In this document: piece by piece, positions 17,184 to 24,888 of the stretch
Position numbering within the stretch: position 1 is the first letter of the stretch
Layout of the letters: each line of letters opens with the position of its first letter
From: Candidatus Kuenenia stuttgartensis
Lineage (GTDB): Bacteria; Planctomycetota; Planctomycetia; Planctomycetales; Planctomycetaceae
Reading direction: 5' to 3'
DNA: 36,484 bases
Assembly: GCA_945904015.1 (NCBI GenBank)
Contig: CAMDPK010000070.1
Coordinates: 1-36,484, forward strand
Made by a program: the position numbers and the translations under genes
Notes under the pieces: generated by a model
The model's input: only the letters and a program-made list of their open reading frames with translations
Told to the model about the DNA's origin: nothing
Database searches by the model: none

Positions 17184-18857
17184 TTGGAACCGATCAACCG
17201 ATCCTCGCACAAACCGGATTTATCGGCGAACCTCAAACAGGACGCCTTGGCGTCGGTCGTGGTTTTTCTGGTGGCGTTGCCGCTGTGCATGGGTGTCGCC
17301 ATTGCGTCGGGCGTACCGACGGAGAAAGCGGCGGCGGTCGGAATCATCACGGGGATCATCGGCGGTTTGGTGGTCGGATTCTTGGCCGGCAGTCCTCTAC
17401 AAGTCAGCGGACCGGCTGCAGGACTCGCCGTCATCGTCGGTCAATTGATTCAGGAGCACGGGTTTGAAAAGCTCGGCCTGATCGTGATGATCGCCGGCGG
17501 AATTCAATTTCTCGCCGGCTTGCTGCGCGCGGGGCAGTGGTTTCGAGCAGTCTCGCCAGCCGTGATTCAAGGCATGTTGGCCGGCATCGGCATCCTGATT
17601 CTGGCCGCTCAGTTTCATGTGATGGTGGATGACAAGCCGCCGGGCACGGGCAAAGAGTTCGGCGGAATCATGAATCTGGCGACACTGCCGCAGGCCGTTT
17701 GGAAAGGATTGTCCGAGACGGATCATCGTCCGGCGGCAATCCTGGGTGTGATCACCATCCTCGCCATCATTCTCTGGACGGCGTTCATTCCCAAGAAACT
17801 CAAATTCCTTCCTGCGCCGCTGTTTGGCGTGGTCGTGGCCACCGTCGCGGCCGCGATCTTTCAAGCCGACGCGAATTTTATCTCCGTTCCGAACAACCTG
17901 TTGGAAGCGGTGCAATTGCCAAAACTCGGCGATCTCGGCAGCGCTTTCGCCGGACCCAGCTTGATCGAAAACGTGGGTCCGATATTGCTCGCAGGCTTGG
18001 CACTGGCATTCGTTGCCAGTGCGGAGTCGCTGCTCACCGCCACGGCCGTGGACTCGATGCAGCAGCACGCGCCGCGGACCAAGTACGATCGCGAGTTGAT
18101 GGCTCAAGGGACCGGCAATCTGCTCTGCGGATTGGTCGGGGCGCTGCCGATGACCGGCGTCATCGTGCGGAGTTCCGCGAATGTCTTGGCCGGTGGCCGG
18201 ACACGGACCTCGACGATCTTGCACGGCGCTTGGCTGCTGGTGTTCGCCGTACTGTTGCCGCAGGCGCTGCGGTTGATTCCGATTGCGAGCCTCGCGGCCG
18301 TGCTGGTTTTTACCGGATACAAACTGATGAACCCGGCAGCCGTGCGCAAGCTGATAGTGTTTGGCAAAGGAGAAGTCGCGATCTATTGGGCGACTTTGGT
18401 CACGGTCGTGGTGGTCGATCTCCTGACCGGCATCGTCGTGGGGATCGGCTTGGCTTTCGGCAAGCTCCTGTACACGTTCTCGCACTTCATCGTCCGGCTG
18501 GAGCATGACCCGCAACGCACTCGCAGCGTGCTGCACCTGGAAGGTGCCGCCACCTTCATGGGATTGCCCAAGCTGGCTTCCGTGCTGGAACACGTCCCGC
18601 CCAACTCGGAACTGCATGTGCAATTCGAGGAGCTGAGCTACATCGATCACGCTTGCCTGGATCTGCTCATGAATTGGGAGAAGCAATACGAAGCGACTGG
18701 CGGCAGCCTGGTGATCGACTGGGAAAGTCTGACGGCGAAGTTTCGGCAACGTGGTTTGAGTAATGGCAAGAACGGAGGCCAAGTCGCTGCGACCACGGTC
18801 AGCGATGGGAACTATGCGGCGGCGAAGACGTTGGAAACAACTGGCTCACATGCTTGA
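17184..18857 (+). CDS. SulP-family inorganic anion transporter with STAS domain
   Basis: 557 residues. An N-terminal transmembrane part of 10-14 segments (about 20-410) with SulP marks such as ASVVVFLVALPLCMGVAIASG and SAESLLTATAVD is followed by a C-terminal STAS domain (about 435-530, RSVLHLEGAATFMGLPKL). SulP proteins carry sulfate, bicarbonate and other anions. In a context with an NhaR-like sodium-responsive regulator, sodium-driven bicarbonate uptake (BicA type) is attractive but only inferred. The start is a TTG with a full AAGGAGG (17171-17177) six bases upstream, which decides it over later ATGs. It is transcribed from a promoter that duplicates the nhaR-export region and stands alone, followed by leader copy B. 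Confidence 0.9.
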   Translation: MEPINRSSHKPDLSANLKQDALASVVVFLVALPLCMGVAIASGVPTEKAAAVGIITGIIGGLVVGFLAGSPLQVSGPAAGLAVIVGQLIQEHGFEKLGLIVMIAGGIQFLAGLLRAGQWFRAVSPAVIQGMLAGIGILILAAQFHVMVDDKPPGTGKEFGGIMNLATLPQAVWKGLSETDHRPAAILGVITILAIILWTAFIPKKLKFLPAPLFGVVVATVAAAIFQADANFISVPNNLLEAVQLPKLGDLGSAFAGPSLIENVGPILLAGLALAFVASAESLLTATAVDSMQQHAPRTKYDRELMAQGTGNLLCGLVGALPMTGVIVRSSANVLAGGRTRTSTILHGAWLLVFAVLLPQALRLIPIASLAAVLVFTGYKLMNPAAVRKLIVFGKGEVAIYWATLVTVVVVDLLTGIVVGIGLAFGKLLYTFSHFIVRLEHDPQRTRSVLHLEGAATFMGLPKLASVLEHVPPNSELHVQFEELSYIDHACLDLLMNWEKQYEATGGSLVIDWESLTAKFRQRGLSNGKNGGQVAATTVSDGNYAAAKTLETTGSHA

Positions 18858-18871
18858 GCCGAGGGACAGAG

Positions 18872-18911
18872 AAAGGGGACGCCGTGGACGCAGCTCAATT
18901 GCGTCCCCTTT
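18872..18911. terminator. Possible terminator hairpin after sulP
   Basis: AAAGGGGACGC (18872-18882) pairs perfectly with 18901-18911 around an 18-nt loop, followed by TTTGTTG only. It lies 15 nt after the sulP stop. It may instead be another dispersed palindrome. Confidence 0.45.
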
Positions 18912-18941
18912 GTTGCCGCCCAATCGAAAAAAAACACGGAC

Positions 18942-18970
18942 TGAACTTCTCCCGTTCCGATTGGTATGCT
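18942..18970 (+). promoter_or_regulatory. Candidate promoter of leader copy B
   Basis: TATGCT (18965-18970) with TGAACT 17 nt upstream. ACTTCTCCCGTTCCGA between the boxes is shared with copy A. The upstream CATCAAACT box of copies A and C is absent. Confidence 0.45.
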
Positions 18971-19087
18971 GCCCGCCGCATGGAGCCTGTGTCAGTTTGA
19001 AATCGGCTCCGTCGGATCATTAAATTGGATTTCGGATGACTCATTGAAAGGCAACCCGGCCGTGCCGGGGGGCTGGTTGAAGAGTAG

Positions 19088-19139
19088 GCCGACGTGGTCG
19101 AAGCCCTTCAGGGGATTCGGCCACGTCGGCTTTTTTTTT
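19088..19139 (+). terminator. Intrinsic terminator of leader copy B
   Basis: GCCGACGTGGTCGAA pairs with TTCGGCCACGTCGGC (one G-U pair) and is followed by nine T (19131-19139). Confidence 0.9.
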
Positions 19140-19198
19140 GCCCTCAAGGCATGGCATCTGCCCATGAGCCAGTGATCTCGGATGAAATGGAAACAACG

Positions 19199-19573
19199 AT
19201 GAAGGCGATTCAGGTGTACGACAAGCCGATGTGCTGTTCGACGGGTGTCTGCGGGCCGCAGGTTGATCCGGTGTTGCCGCGATTCGCGGCCGATCTGGCT
19301 TGGCTGAAATCGCAGGGACATCAGGTCGAGCGATTCAACTTGGCCCAGCAGCCGGCGGCGTTCGTTCAGAACTCTGAGGTTCAACAGCTCTTGGCCTCGC
19401 AAGGGACAGACTGTCTGCCGCTGATCACGGTGGATGGTCGCATTGTGAGTCGGAGCGAATATCCGTCGCGGGACATGCTTGCCATGTGGGTTGACTCAGA
19501 GACCGCAAGCGAGGCTTTGCAGATGGTCAGCGAAGGCGGCGCGTGTTGCAGTTCCTCCGAAGGCTGCGGCTGA
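19199..19573 (+). CDS. arsD: Arsenical metallochaperone ArsD
   Basis: 124 residues beginning MKAIQVYDKPMCCSTGVCG, the ArsD signature. Cys12, Cys13 and Cys18 fall at the positions known to bind As(III)/Sb(III) and hand it to ArsA in the cytosol. The C-terminus adds ACCSSSEGC (Cys116, 117, 123), similar to the extra Cys pairs of plasmid ArsD. The central ERFNLAQQPAAFVQN is also typical. The ATG at 19199 matches the family N-terminus; the in-frame ATGs at 19187 and 19151 would add unconserved residues. ArsA follows 115 nt later across a palindrome. It is the first gene after leader copy B. The order arsD-arsA is as in known ars operons, but no arsR, arsB or acr3 is near. Confidence 0.93.
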   Translation: MKAIQVYDKPMCCSTGVCGPQVDPVLPRFAADLAWLKSQGHQVERFNLAQQPAAFVQNSEVQQLLASQGTDCLPLITVDGRIVSRSEYPSRDMLAMWVDSETASEALQMVSEGGACCSSSEGCG

Positions 19574-19595
19574 GCAACCGCAGGACGTTCAATTT

Positions 19596-19660
19596 GTAGG
19601 ACGGGCACTCCTGCCCGTCTTCTCCGCCGAAACACAGACGGGCAAGAGTGCCCGTCCTAC
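19596..19660. repeat. 25-bp inverted repeat between arsD and arsA
   Basis: GTAGGACGGGCACTCCTGCC onward (19596-19620) pairs with 19636-19660 with one mismatch. A single related arm occurs at 35084-35105. It could shape the arsD-arsA mRNA but has no T-run. Confidence 0.85.
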
Positions 19661-19688
19661 GCAATCGACTTGCTGCTAAGGGCGTCCC

Positions 19689-21461
19689 ATGAAGTTCCTC
19701 GATCATCCCACTCGCAACCTGTTCTTTACCGGCAAAGGGGGCGTCGGCAAAACCTCGTTGGCGTGCGCTGCGGCGATTCGGCTGGTTGATGCGGGTAAGA
19801 AAGTGCTGCTCGTTTCAACGGACCCGGCCTCGAATCTCGATGAAGTGCTGGGGACGCCGCTGGGACATCATCCGACTCCGGTTCCCTCGGTGCCGGGGCT
19901 TTCGGCGATGAATCTCGACCCGGAGAAATCGGCGGCCGAGTATCGTGAGCGGATGGTCGGTCCATACCGGTCGCAGCTTCCGGCCACGGCGATTGCCAGC
20001 ATGGAAGAACAGTTCTCCGGCTCCTGCACGCTGGAGATCGCCGCGTTCGACGAGTTCTCTCGGCTCCTTGGTGATGCGAGTGCGACCTCGGTGTTCGACC
20101 ATGTGATTTTCGACACCGCGCCGACCGGGCACACGCTGCGGCTGCTGACCCTTCCGTCCGCGTGGTCGGGGTTCATGGAGAAGAACACCACCGGCACATC
20201 GTGCCTCGGACCATTGGCGGGGTTGCAAGCTCAGCAGCAGCTCTATCAGGACACCGTGCGTGCGCTGAGCGACCCTGCGGTCACAACACTCGTGCTGGTG
20301 ACTCGCCCGGAGGTGACGGCGTTACGCGAAGCGGCTCGCACCAGCGGCGAACTCGCGGCGCTCGGGATACAGAACCAGCACCTCGTGGTGAATGGCGTGT
20401 TTCAGGCCAGCGACCGGTCGGATCGCCTTGCAGTCGCCATGCAGCAGCGCGGTGAGGCCGCACTGTCAGCGATTCCCGACTCGTTGCGGGATCTTCCACG
20501 CAGCGCGATTCCGCTCACAACGGGCGGCGTGCTGGGCGTTACCGCACTTCGCGCCTTCGGAACTCAGCCAACAACGGTCGCCGACAAGAGCGCTTCACCA
20601 AAGCTGGACTTCACGATGCCATCGACGCTTGGTGCGCTGATGGATGGTCTGGCCGCTCCAGGCCACGGTGTGATTCTCGCGATGGGCAAAGGGGGCGTGG
20701 GCAAGACGACTGTCGCAGCGGCCGTCGCGGTGGGACTCGCCGAACTCGGCTTTCGCGTTCATCTTTCCACAACCGATCCTGCCGCGCACCTCGCCGCAAC
20801 GATTGCCAGCGACGCGCTGCCGAATCTTTCCGTGAGTCGAATCGATCCGGCGGTTGAAACGAAAAAGTACTCGGCGGAAGTGATGCAGTCGGCCGGGGCT
20901 GGGCTGGATGTTGCAGGCCAATCGTTGCTGGCTGAAGACCTGCGTTCTCCCTGCACCGAAGAGATCGCCGTCTTCCGTGCTTTCGCCGAAGCCGTTGCCG
21001 AAGGAACGGACCGATTCGTGGTTCTGGACACCGCCCCCACCGGACACACCATCTTGTTGCTCGATGCCGCGCTCGCCTATCACCGCGAAGTGCTGCGACA
21101 GTCGAGCGAGATGCCGGAATCCGTCGCACAACTTCTGCCTCGCTTGCGCGATCCCAACTTTTCGCGCGTGCTGATCGTCACGCTTTCCGAAGCGACTCCG
21201 GTTCACGAAGCGGCCCAGTTGCAGCGTGATCTGAGACGCGCCGAGATCGAACCGTATGCCTGGGTCATCAATCAGAGTCTGCTGCCGCTGAAGGTGACTG
21301 ATCCCGTGCTTCGCGGTCGCCAGAGTCACGAAGCAAAGTTCATCCGGGAAGTCATCACCGAGCATGCCCAGCGCACGGCGATCATTCCCTGGCAAATCGA
21401 CCCACTGGTCGGGCACCAAGCCTTGAAGCAGCTCGTTCGTGCTGCGACCGGTAATCACTAA
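19689..21461 (+). CDS. arsA: Arsenical pump-driving ATPase ArsA
   Basis: 590 residues in two homologous halves, each with a deviant Walker A GKGGVGKT (15-22 and 333-340) and the DTAPTGHT signal-transduction motif. Cys113, Cys172 and Cys422 fall at the same numbers as the metalloid-binding cysteines of the plasmid R773 enzyme, in SCTLEIAAFDEF, TSCLGPLAGLQ and PCTEEIAVFRAF. This is a complete bacterial double-domain ArsA, not a short Get3-like one. It should take As(III) from ArsD and energise a membrane pump, normally ArsB, which is not encoded in this window. The ATG at 19689 starts the conserved N-terminus. A rhodanese gene follows after 31 nt, so it is part of the same operon. Confidence 0.95.
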   Translation: MKFLDHPTRNLFFTGKGGVGKTSLACAAAIRLVDAGKKVLLVSTDPASNLDEVLGTPLGHHPTPVPSVPGLSAMNLDPEKSAAEYRERMVGPYRSQLPATAIASMEEQFSGSCTLEIAAFDEFSRLLGDASATSVFDHVIFDTAPTGHTLRLLTLPSAWSGFMEKNTTGTSCLGPLAGLQAQQQLYQDTVRALSDPAVTTLVLVTRPEVTALREAARTSGELAALGIQNQHLVVNGVFQASDRSDRLAVAMQQRGEAALSAIPDSLRDLPRSAIPLTTGGVLGVTALRAFGTQPTTVADKSASPKLDFTMPSTLGALMDGLAAPGHGVILAMGKGGVGKTTVAAAVAVGLAELGFRVHLSTTDPAAHLAATIASDALPNLSVSRIDPAVETKKYSAEVMQSAGAGLDVAGQSLLAEDLRSPCTEEIAVFRAFAEAVAEGTDRFVVLDTAPTGHTILLLDAALAYHREVLRQSSEMPESVAQLLPRLRDPNFSRVLIVTLSEATPVHEAAQLQRDLRRAEIEPYAWVINQSLLPLKVTDPVLRGRQSHEAKFIREVITEHAQRTAIIPWQIDPLVGHQALKQLVRAATGNH

Positions 21462-21492
21462 GTACGTACCCATTCTCTCACAGGAAAAGACC

Positions 21493-22098
21493 ATGAGCAT
21501 CGCAGTCATCAAACCGCAAGAGCTTGCCGAACGCTGCACGAAGGACAAGAAGATCGACCTCATCGACGTGCGCACGCCCGTTGAATTTCGGGAGGTCCAC
21601 GTCGAAGTCGCTCGGAACGTCCCGTTGGATCAACTCGATCCAGCGGCAGTGATGCAGGCTCGCAACGGCTCGGCCAACGAGCCGCTGTATGTCATCTGCC
21701 GTTCGGGAAGCCGAGGCCAACAGGCGTGCGAGAAGTTCCTCAAGGCGGGCTTCACGAACGTGGTCAACATTGAGGGGGGCACGCTGGCTTGCGTGGAAGC
21801 TGGTCTGCCGGTCGTTCGAGGCAAGAAGGCGATTTCATTGGAGCGGCAGGTACGCATCGCAGCCGGATTGTTGGTCTTTACTGGTTCGGCGCTCGGCTAC
21901 TTCGTGCATCCGTATTGGATCGGTCTCGCGGCCTTCGTCGGTGCGGGACTGACCTTTGCGGGAATCACCGACACCTGTGCGATGGGGATGATGTTGGCAC
22001 GGATGCCGTGGAACCAAGTTCCGAAAGCGTCACCCACAGGAACTGATCGCAGTAGCTCGACGTGTCCCCCCAATTCCTCCAACTCGTGCTGTAGCTAA
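21493..22098 (+). CDS. Rhodanese with C-terminal membrane domain (YgaP-like)
   Basis: 201 residues. An N-terminal rhodanese domain (about 5-105) with active-site Cys69 in ICRSGSRGQ, which would carry a persulfide, precedes two hydrophobic segments (about 118-155, GLLVFTGSALGYFVH and GLAAFVGAGLTFAG) of the DUF2892/YgaP type, and a tail ending NSSNSCCS. E. coli YgaP has the same order and is a membrane sulfurtransferase. The Cys pair at the C-terminus might bind metal or metalloid. The ATG at 21493 has AGGAAAAG upstream. It lies between arsA and the persulfide enzyme gene with short gaps. The physiological acceptor is unknown. Confidence 0.9.
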   Translation: MSIAVIKPQELAERCTKDKKIDLIDVRTPVEFREVHVEVARNVPLDQLDPAAVMQARNGSANEPLYVICRSGSRGQQACEKFLKAGFTNVVNIEGGTLACVEAGLPVVRGKKAISLERQVRIAAGLLVFTGSALGYFVHPYWIGLAAFVGAGLTFAGITDTCAMGMMLARMPWNQVPKASPTGTDRSSSTCPPNSSNSCCS

Positions 22099-22153
22099 AC
22101 CGCTACCGACCGTGAGTGGTTCAACAAGTCACCTTCAATGCAGGAAAGAAGCC

Positions 22154-23554
22154 ATGTTTCTCAAGTATTTTTATGACAAGTCGCTAGCGCATGCCTCCTA
22201 CCTTGTGGGTTGCCAGAAAAGTGGCGAGGCCATCGTGATCGATCCGAGCCGCAGCATTGATCAGTACCTTGATGCCGCTGCGTCTGAAGGGCTGCGGATT
22301 ACAGGCGCGGCGGAGACGCACATTCATGCCGACTTCGTTTCTGGCTCGCGAGAGCTGGCGGATCGCGTTGGTGCGAAGCTGTATCTGTCCGACGAAGGTC
22401 CGGCGGATTGGAAGTATCAATTCGCCGGTCAGCACGACTCGCAGTTGCTGAAAGACGGTGATGCGTTCTACGTCGGCAAGGTGAAGTTTGAAGTGCTGCA
22501 CACGCCGGGTCACACGCCGGAAAGCATCTCGTTCGTGCTGACCGACGCAGGCGGCGGAGCGAATGTGCCAATGGGAATCTTCACCGGCGACTTCGTGTTC
22601 GTCGGTTCGATCGGCAGACCGGACTTGCTGGAGACTGCTGCGGGAGTTGTCGGCAGCGCTGAAATCGGTGCTCGGCAGTTGTATCAGTCGGTGCGTCGAT
22701 TCCGGGAACTTCCCGGCCACTTGCAGGTCTGGCCCGCGCATGGGGCTGGCAGCGCGTGTGGCAAAGGTCTCGGAGCGATTCCGTCCAGCACCGTCGGCTA
22801 CGAAAAGCTCTTCAATCCCGCTTTGCAGTTCCACGACGAGCAGCAGTTCGTGGATTACATCCTGTCCGATCAGCCAGAGACGCCGTTTTATTTCGCGGTC
22901 ATGAAGCGGGTGAACAAGGTCGGCCCGGAGTTGATTCGCAATCTGTCTCCGGTGGATGCCGTCGCTCCGAACGAACTGGCGCGAGTCACGGGGCAACATC
23001 TGGTGATCGACATCACGCCTGCGGCCGAGTTCTCGAAAGCACACGTTCCCGGCACGATCAATGTTCCCTCCGGCACGCTGGTTCAATGGGCGGGATTCTT
23101 CGCCGACTACAACCAGCCGGTCTACCTGCTGACCGATCCGAAGTTGCTCACGGAAAATCTTCGTGGCCTCCGTTCGATCGGGATCGACAACGTCGGCGGC
23201 TACTTCGACACCGCTGCCGTTCGCGAAGCGGGCTTGCGCACCGAGTCGTATTCATCGGCAACTCCACAACAACTGCGACCCAGAATTGAAAGCGGCGAAG
23301 TGAAGCTGCTCGATGTGCGGGCCGCCACGGAGTTCCATCAGGGGCACATCGCCGGAGCCGAACATCGGTTTCTCGGCAAACTGCTGCGCGAGATCAAATG
23401 CATCCACAAGTCCCAACCGATTGTCGCTCAGTGTCTGGGAGGCGGACGTTCCGCCATCGCAACGAGCATCCTACAGCGTGCCGGATATGACGTGACCAAC
23501 ATGCAGGGTGGGTTCAAAGCTTGGGTGGAATCCCGTTTGCCCATTGCAAGCTGA
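22154..23554 (+). CDS. Metallo-beta-lactamase fold plus tandem rhodanese protein (persulfide dioxygenase/CstB-like)
   Basis: 466 residues. The N-terminal metallo-beta-lactamase domain (about 1-235) has THIHADF (His56, His58, Asp60), where the last His of HxHxDH is Phe, as is common in this rhodanese-fused subgroup; later ligands are in HTPGHTPES, FTGDFVFVG and WPAHGAGSACGK. Two rhodanese domains follow. The first (about 270-360) has no Cys at the active-site loop, and the second (about 370-465) has Cys427 in AQCLGGGRS. By analogy with ETHE1 and CstB it should oxidise glutathione- or CoA-type persulfides to sulfite or thiosulfate with Fe and oxygen. The TauE/SafE exporter gene downstream fits removal of those products. 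AGGAAAG precedes the chosen ATG. Confidence 0.88.
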   Translation: MFLKYFYDKSLAHASYLVGCQKSGEAIVIDPSRSIDQYLDAAASEGLRITGAAETHIHADFVSGSRELADRVGAKLYLSDEGPADWKYQFAGQHDSQLLKDGDAFYVGKVKFEVLHTPGHTPESISFVLTDAGGGANVPMGIFTGDFVFVGSIGRPDLLETAAGVVGSAEIGARQLYQSVRRFRELPGHLQVWPAHGAGSACGKGLGAIPSSTVGYEKLFNPALQFHDEQQFVDYILSDQPETPFYFAVMKRVNKVGPELIRNLSPVDAVAPNELARVTGQHLVIDITPAAEFSKAHVPGTINVPSGTLVQWAGFFADYNQPVYLLTDPKLLTENLRGLRSIGIDNVGGYFDTAAVREAGLRTESYSSATPQQLRPRIESGEVKLLDVRAATEFHQGHIAGAEHRFLGKLLREIKCIHKSQPIVAQCLGGGRSAIATSILQRAGYDVTNMQGGFKAWVESRLPIAS

Positions 23555-23716
23555 CGGAACAAAGCAACGACGCCTGTGTCAGTCGTGCTGTTTGGTTCCA
23601 CGGTCGGCTTCACGCTCTGGCTGACCGGCGGCAGACATGCATACGACGAACTGTGCCGGTCCTGCTTGTAACAAGTAACGAGCAATCGCTGAGTGTCTTA
23701 ATAAGGAGAATCACCA

Positions 23717-23806
23717 ATGAGAGATGTCCTGTACGTTGTCGGATTTCTTGTGTTTTGGATCGCCCTCAACCGCTGGGTTCTGCCACGGTTCGGAGTGCAG
23801 ACCTGA
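23717..23806 (+). CDS. 29-residue single-pass membrane peptide
   Basis: ATG at 23717 preceded by AAGGAGA at ideal spacing, ending TGA at 23806. The peptide (MRDVLYVVGFLVFWIALNRW then VLPRFGVQT) is one hydrophobic helix with charged ends. The strong ribosome-binding site and position in the operon between the persulfide enzyme and TauE/SafE genes support it as real. The 23555-23716 stretch before it holds only a doubtful GTG-started ORF of 31 codons (23576-23671, VVLFGSTVGFTLWLTGG) with no ribosome-binding site. Function is unknown; a small partner of a neighbouring membrane protein is possible. Confidence 0.6.
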   Translation: MRDVLYVVGFLVFWIALNRWVLPRFGVQT

Positions 23807-23907
23807 ATGAGCGGCGCATGCACGCGGGTTCCGCGTGACGAACAAATCGAAGGTCCGGACACCGCTGACAAGAGCGTCCATGAATCCTCTTTCCAGTCAA
23901 AGTAAAC

Positions 23908-24741
23908 ATGCTCTGGTTGTTGACGTTGGTGTTTGGCGGAATCGTCGGCTTCTCGCTGGGCCTGACGGGCGGTGGCGGAGCGATCTTCGCCGTGCCGCTG
24001 CTCGTGTACGGCCTGGGGGTGGCTCCGCGCGAAGCCGTGGGGATTTCGCTGGCAGCGGTTGGAGTGACATCGTTCGTTGGTTTTCTAGGACGCTGGCGTG
24101 CTCGAAAGGTTGAGATACGGACGGGGTTGGTCTTCGCCGTCGCGGGAATGCTCGGCGCTCCGGTTGGGTCGTGGTTGTCCGGCCTGATTCCAGAAACCGT
24201 TTTACTGGCGCTCTTCGCCATTCTGATGCTGATCGTGGCGCTGCGGATGTGGAGCAAGGCGTCGGAACCGGCGATCGCAGGATTGCCGGTTGCCTGCTCG
24301 ACGGAAGCCGCTGATGTGGATGGACCGGCCTGCCGCCGAGATATCAACGGCAATCTGCTGCTCACTTCGCGGTGCGCATGGTTGTTGGCAGCCGTCGGAA
24401 TTGTCACGGGCGTCCTGTCGGGATTGTTCGGCGTCGGTGGTGGCTTCGTGATTGTTCCGGCACTCGTCTTGTTCAGCGGCATGGCGATTCATCATGCGGT
24501 CGGCACGTCGTTGCTGGTGATCACACTGGTCAGCATTTCCGGGATCGCATCGCATCTCTTCGCGGGTCGGACGATCTCGATTGAAACAACGGCGTTGTTC
24601 GTCATGGGTGGTGTTGCGGGGCTGTTCCTGGGGAATCTCGCGGGGCGACGCTTGTCGGGGCCGGTTCTGCAAAAGGTCTTCGCCGTGGCCATTGTCGCCG
24701 TCGCGCTGTTCGTCATCGTTCGCAGCGCCTTCTTACAGTAA
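23908..24741 (+). CDS. TauE/SafE (TSUP) family sulfur-compound exporter
   Basis: 277 residues with seven to eight membrane segments in two related halves, each opening with a glycine-rich signature (FSLGLTGGGGAIFAVPLL near 10-30; SGLFGVGGGFVIVPALV near 170-190), the mark of TSUP/TauE/SafE permeases. A central loop (about 120-150) contains two Cys. Known members move sulfite, sulfoacetate, thiosulfate or sulfide. In this operon the likely cargo is sulfite or thiosulfate made from persulfides, though the family is broad. The ATG at 23908 lies about 100 nt after the 29-residue peptide and no strong ribosome-binding site is evident. Confidence 0.88.
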   Translation: MLWLLTLVFGGIVGFSLGLTGGGGAIFAVPLLVYGLGVAPREAVGISLAAVGVTSFVGFLGRWRARKVEIRTGLVFAVAGMLGAPVGSWLSGLIPETVLLALFAILMLIVALRMWSKASEPAIAGLPVACSTEAADVDGPACRRDINGNLLLTSRCAWLLAAVGIVTGVLSGLFGVGGGFVIVPALVLFSGMAIHHAVGTSLLVITLVSISGIASHLFAGRTISIETTALFVMGGVAGLFLGNLAGRRLSGPVLQKVFAVAIVAVALFVIVRSAFLQ

Positions 24742-24888
24742 AGAGCCGAGCAATGTCCGCATCGGTGCATCATCACGTCGTCAACGTCGTCGGCGGTTCT
24801 ACTGGCAACTCGACTTACCAAGGGACTCGATGTAGCGGTCATCGAGCCGTCGCTCAAACACCTGCAGCGAACCAATTGAGCGAAACAC

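Larger units (their letters stand above)
18937..19139 (+). ncRNA. Leader module, copy B (before arsD)
   Basis: Same architecture as copy A with scattered substitutions. P1 is 18980-18987 with 19005-19012 (ATGGAGCC/GGCTCCGT, one G-T pair), the core TTTCGGATGACT is at 19031-19042, the GC hairpin is unchanged, and the terminator is 19088-19139. In the terminator a U-A pair of copy A has become U-G, keeping the stem. ArsD starts 60 nt after the T-run. No arsR gene is visible, so this element is the only regulator candidate seen for the ars operon. Confidence 0.7.

Noticed and set aside
23576-23671. GTG-started 31-codon ORF with one hydrophobic stretch
   Set aside because: No ribosome-binding site and no recognised family; kept only as a remark with the 29-residue peptide.
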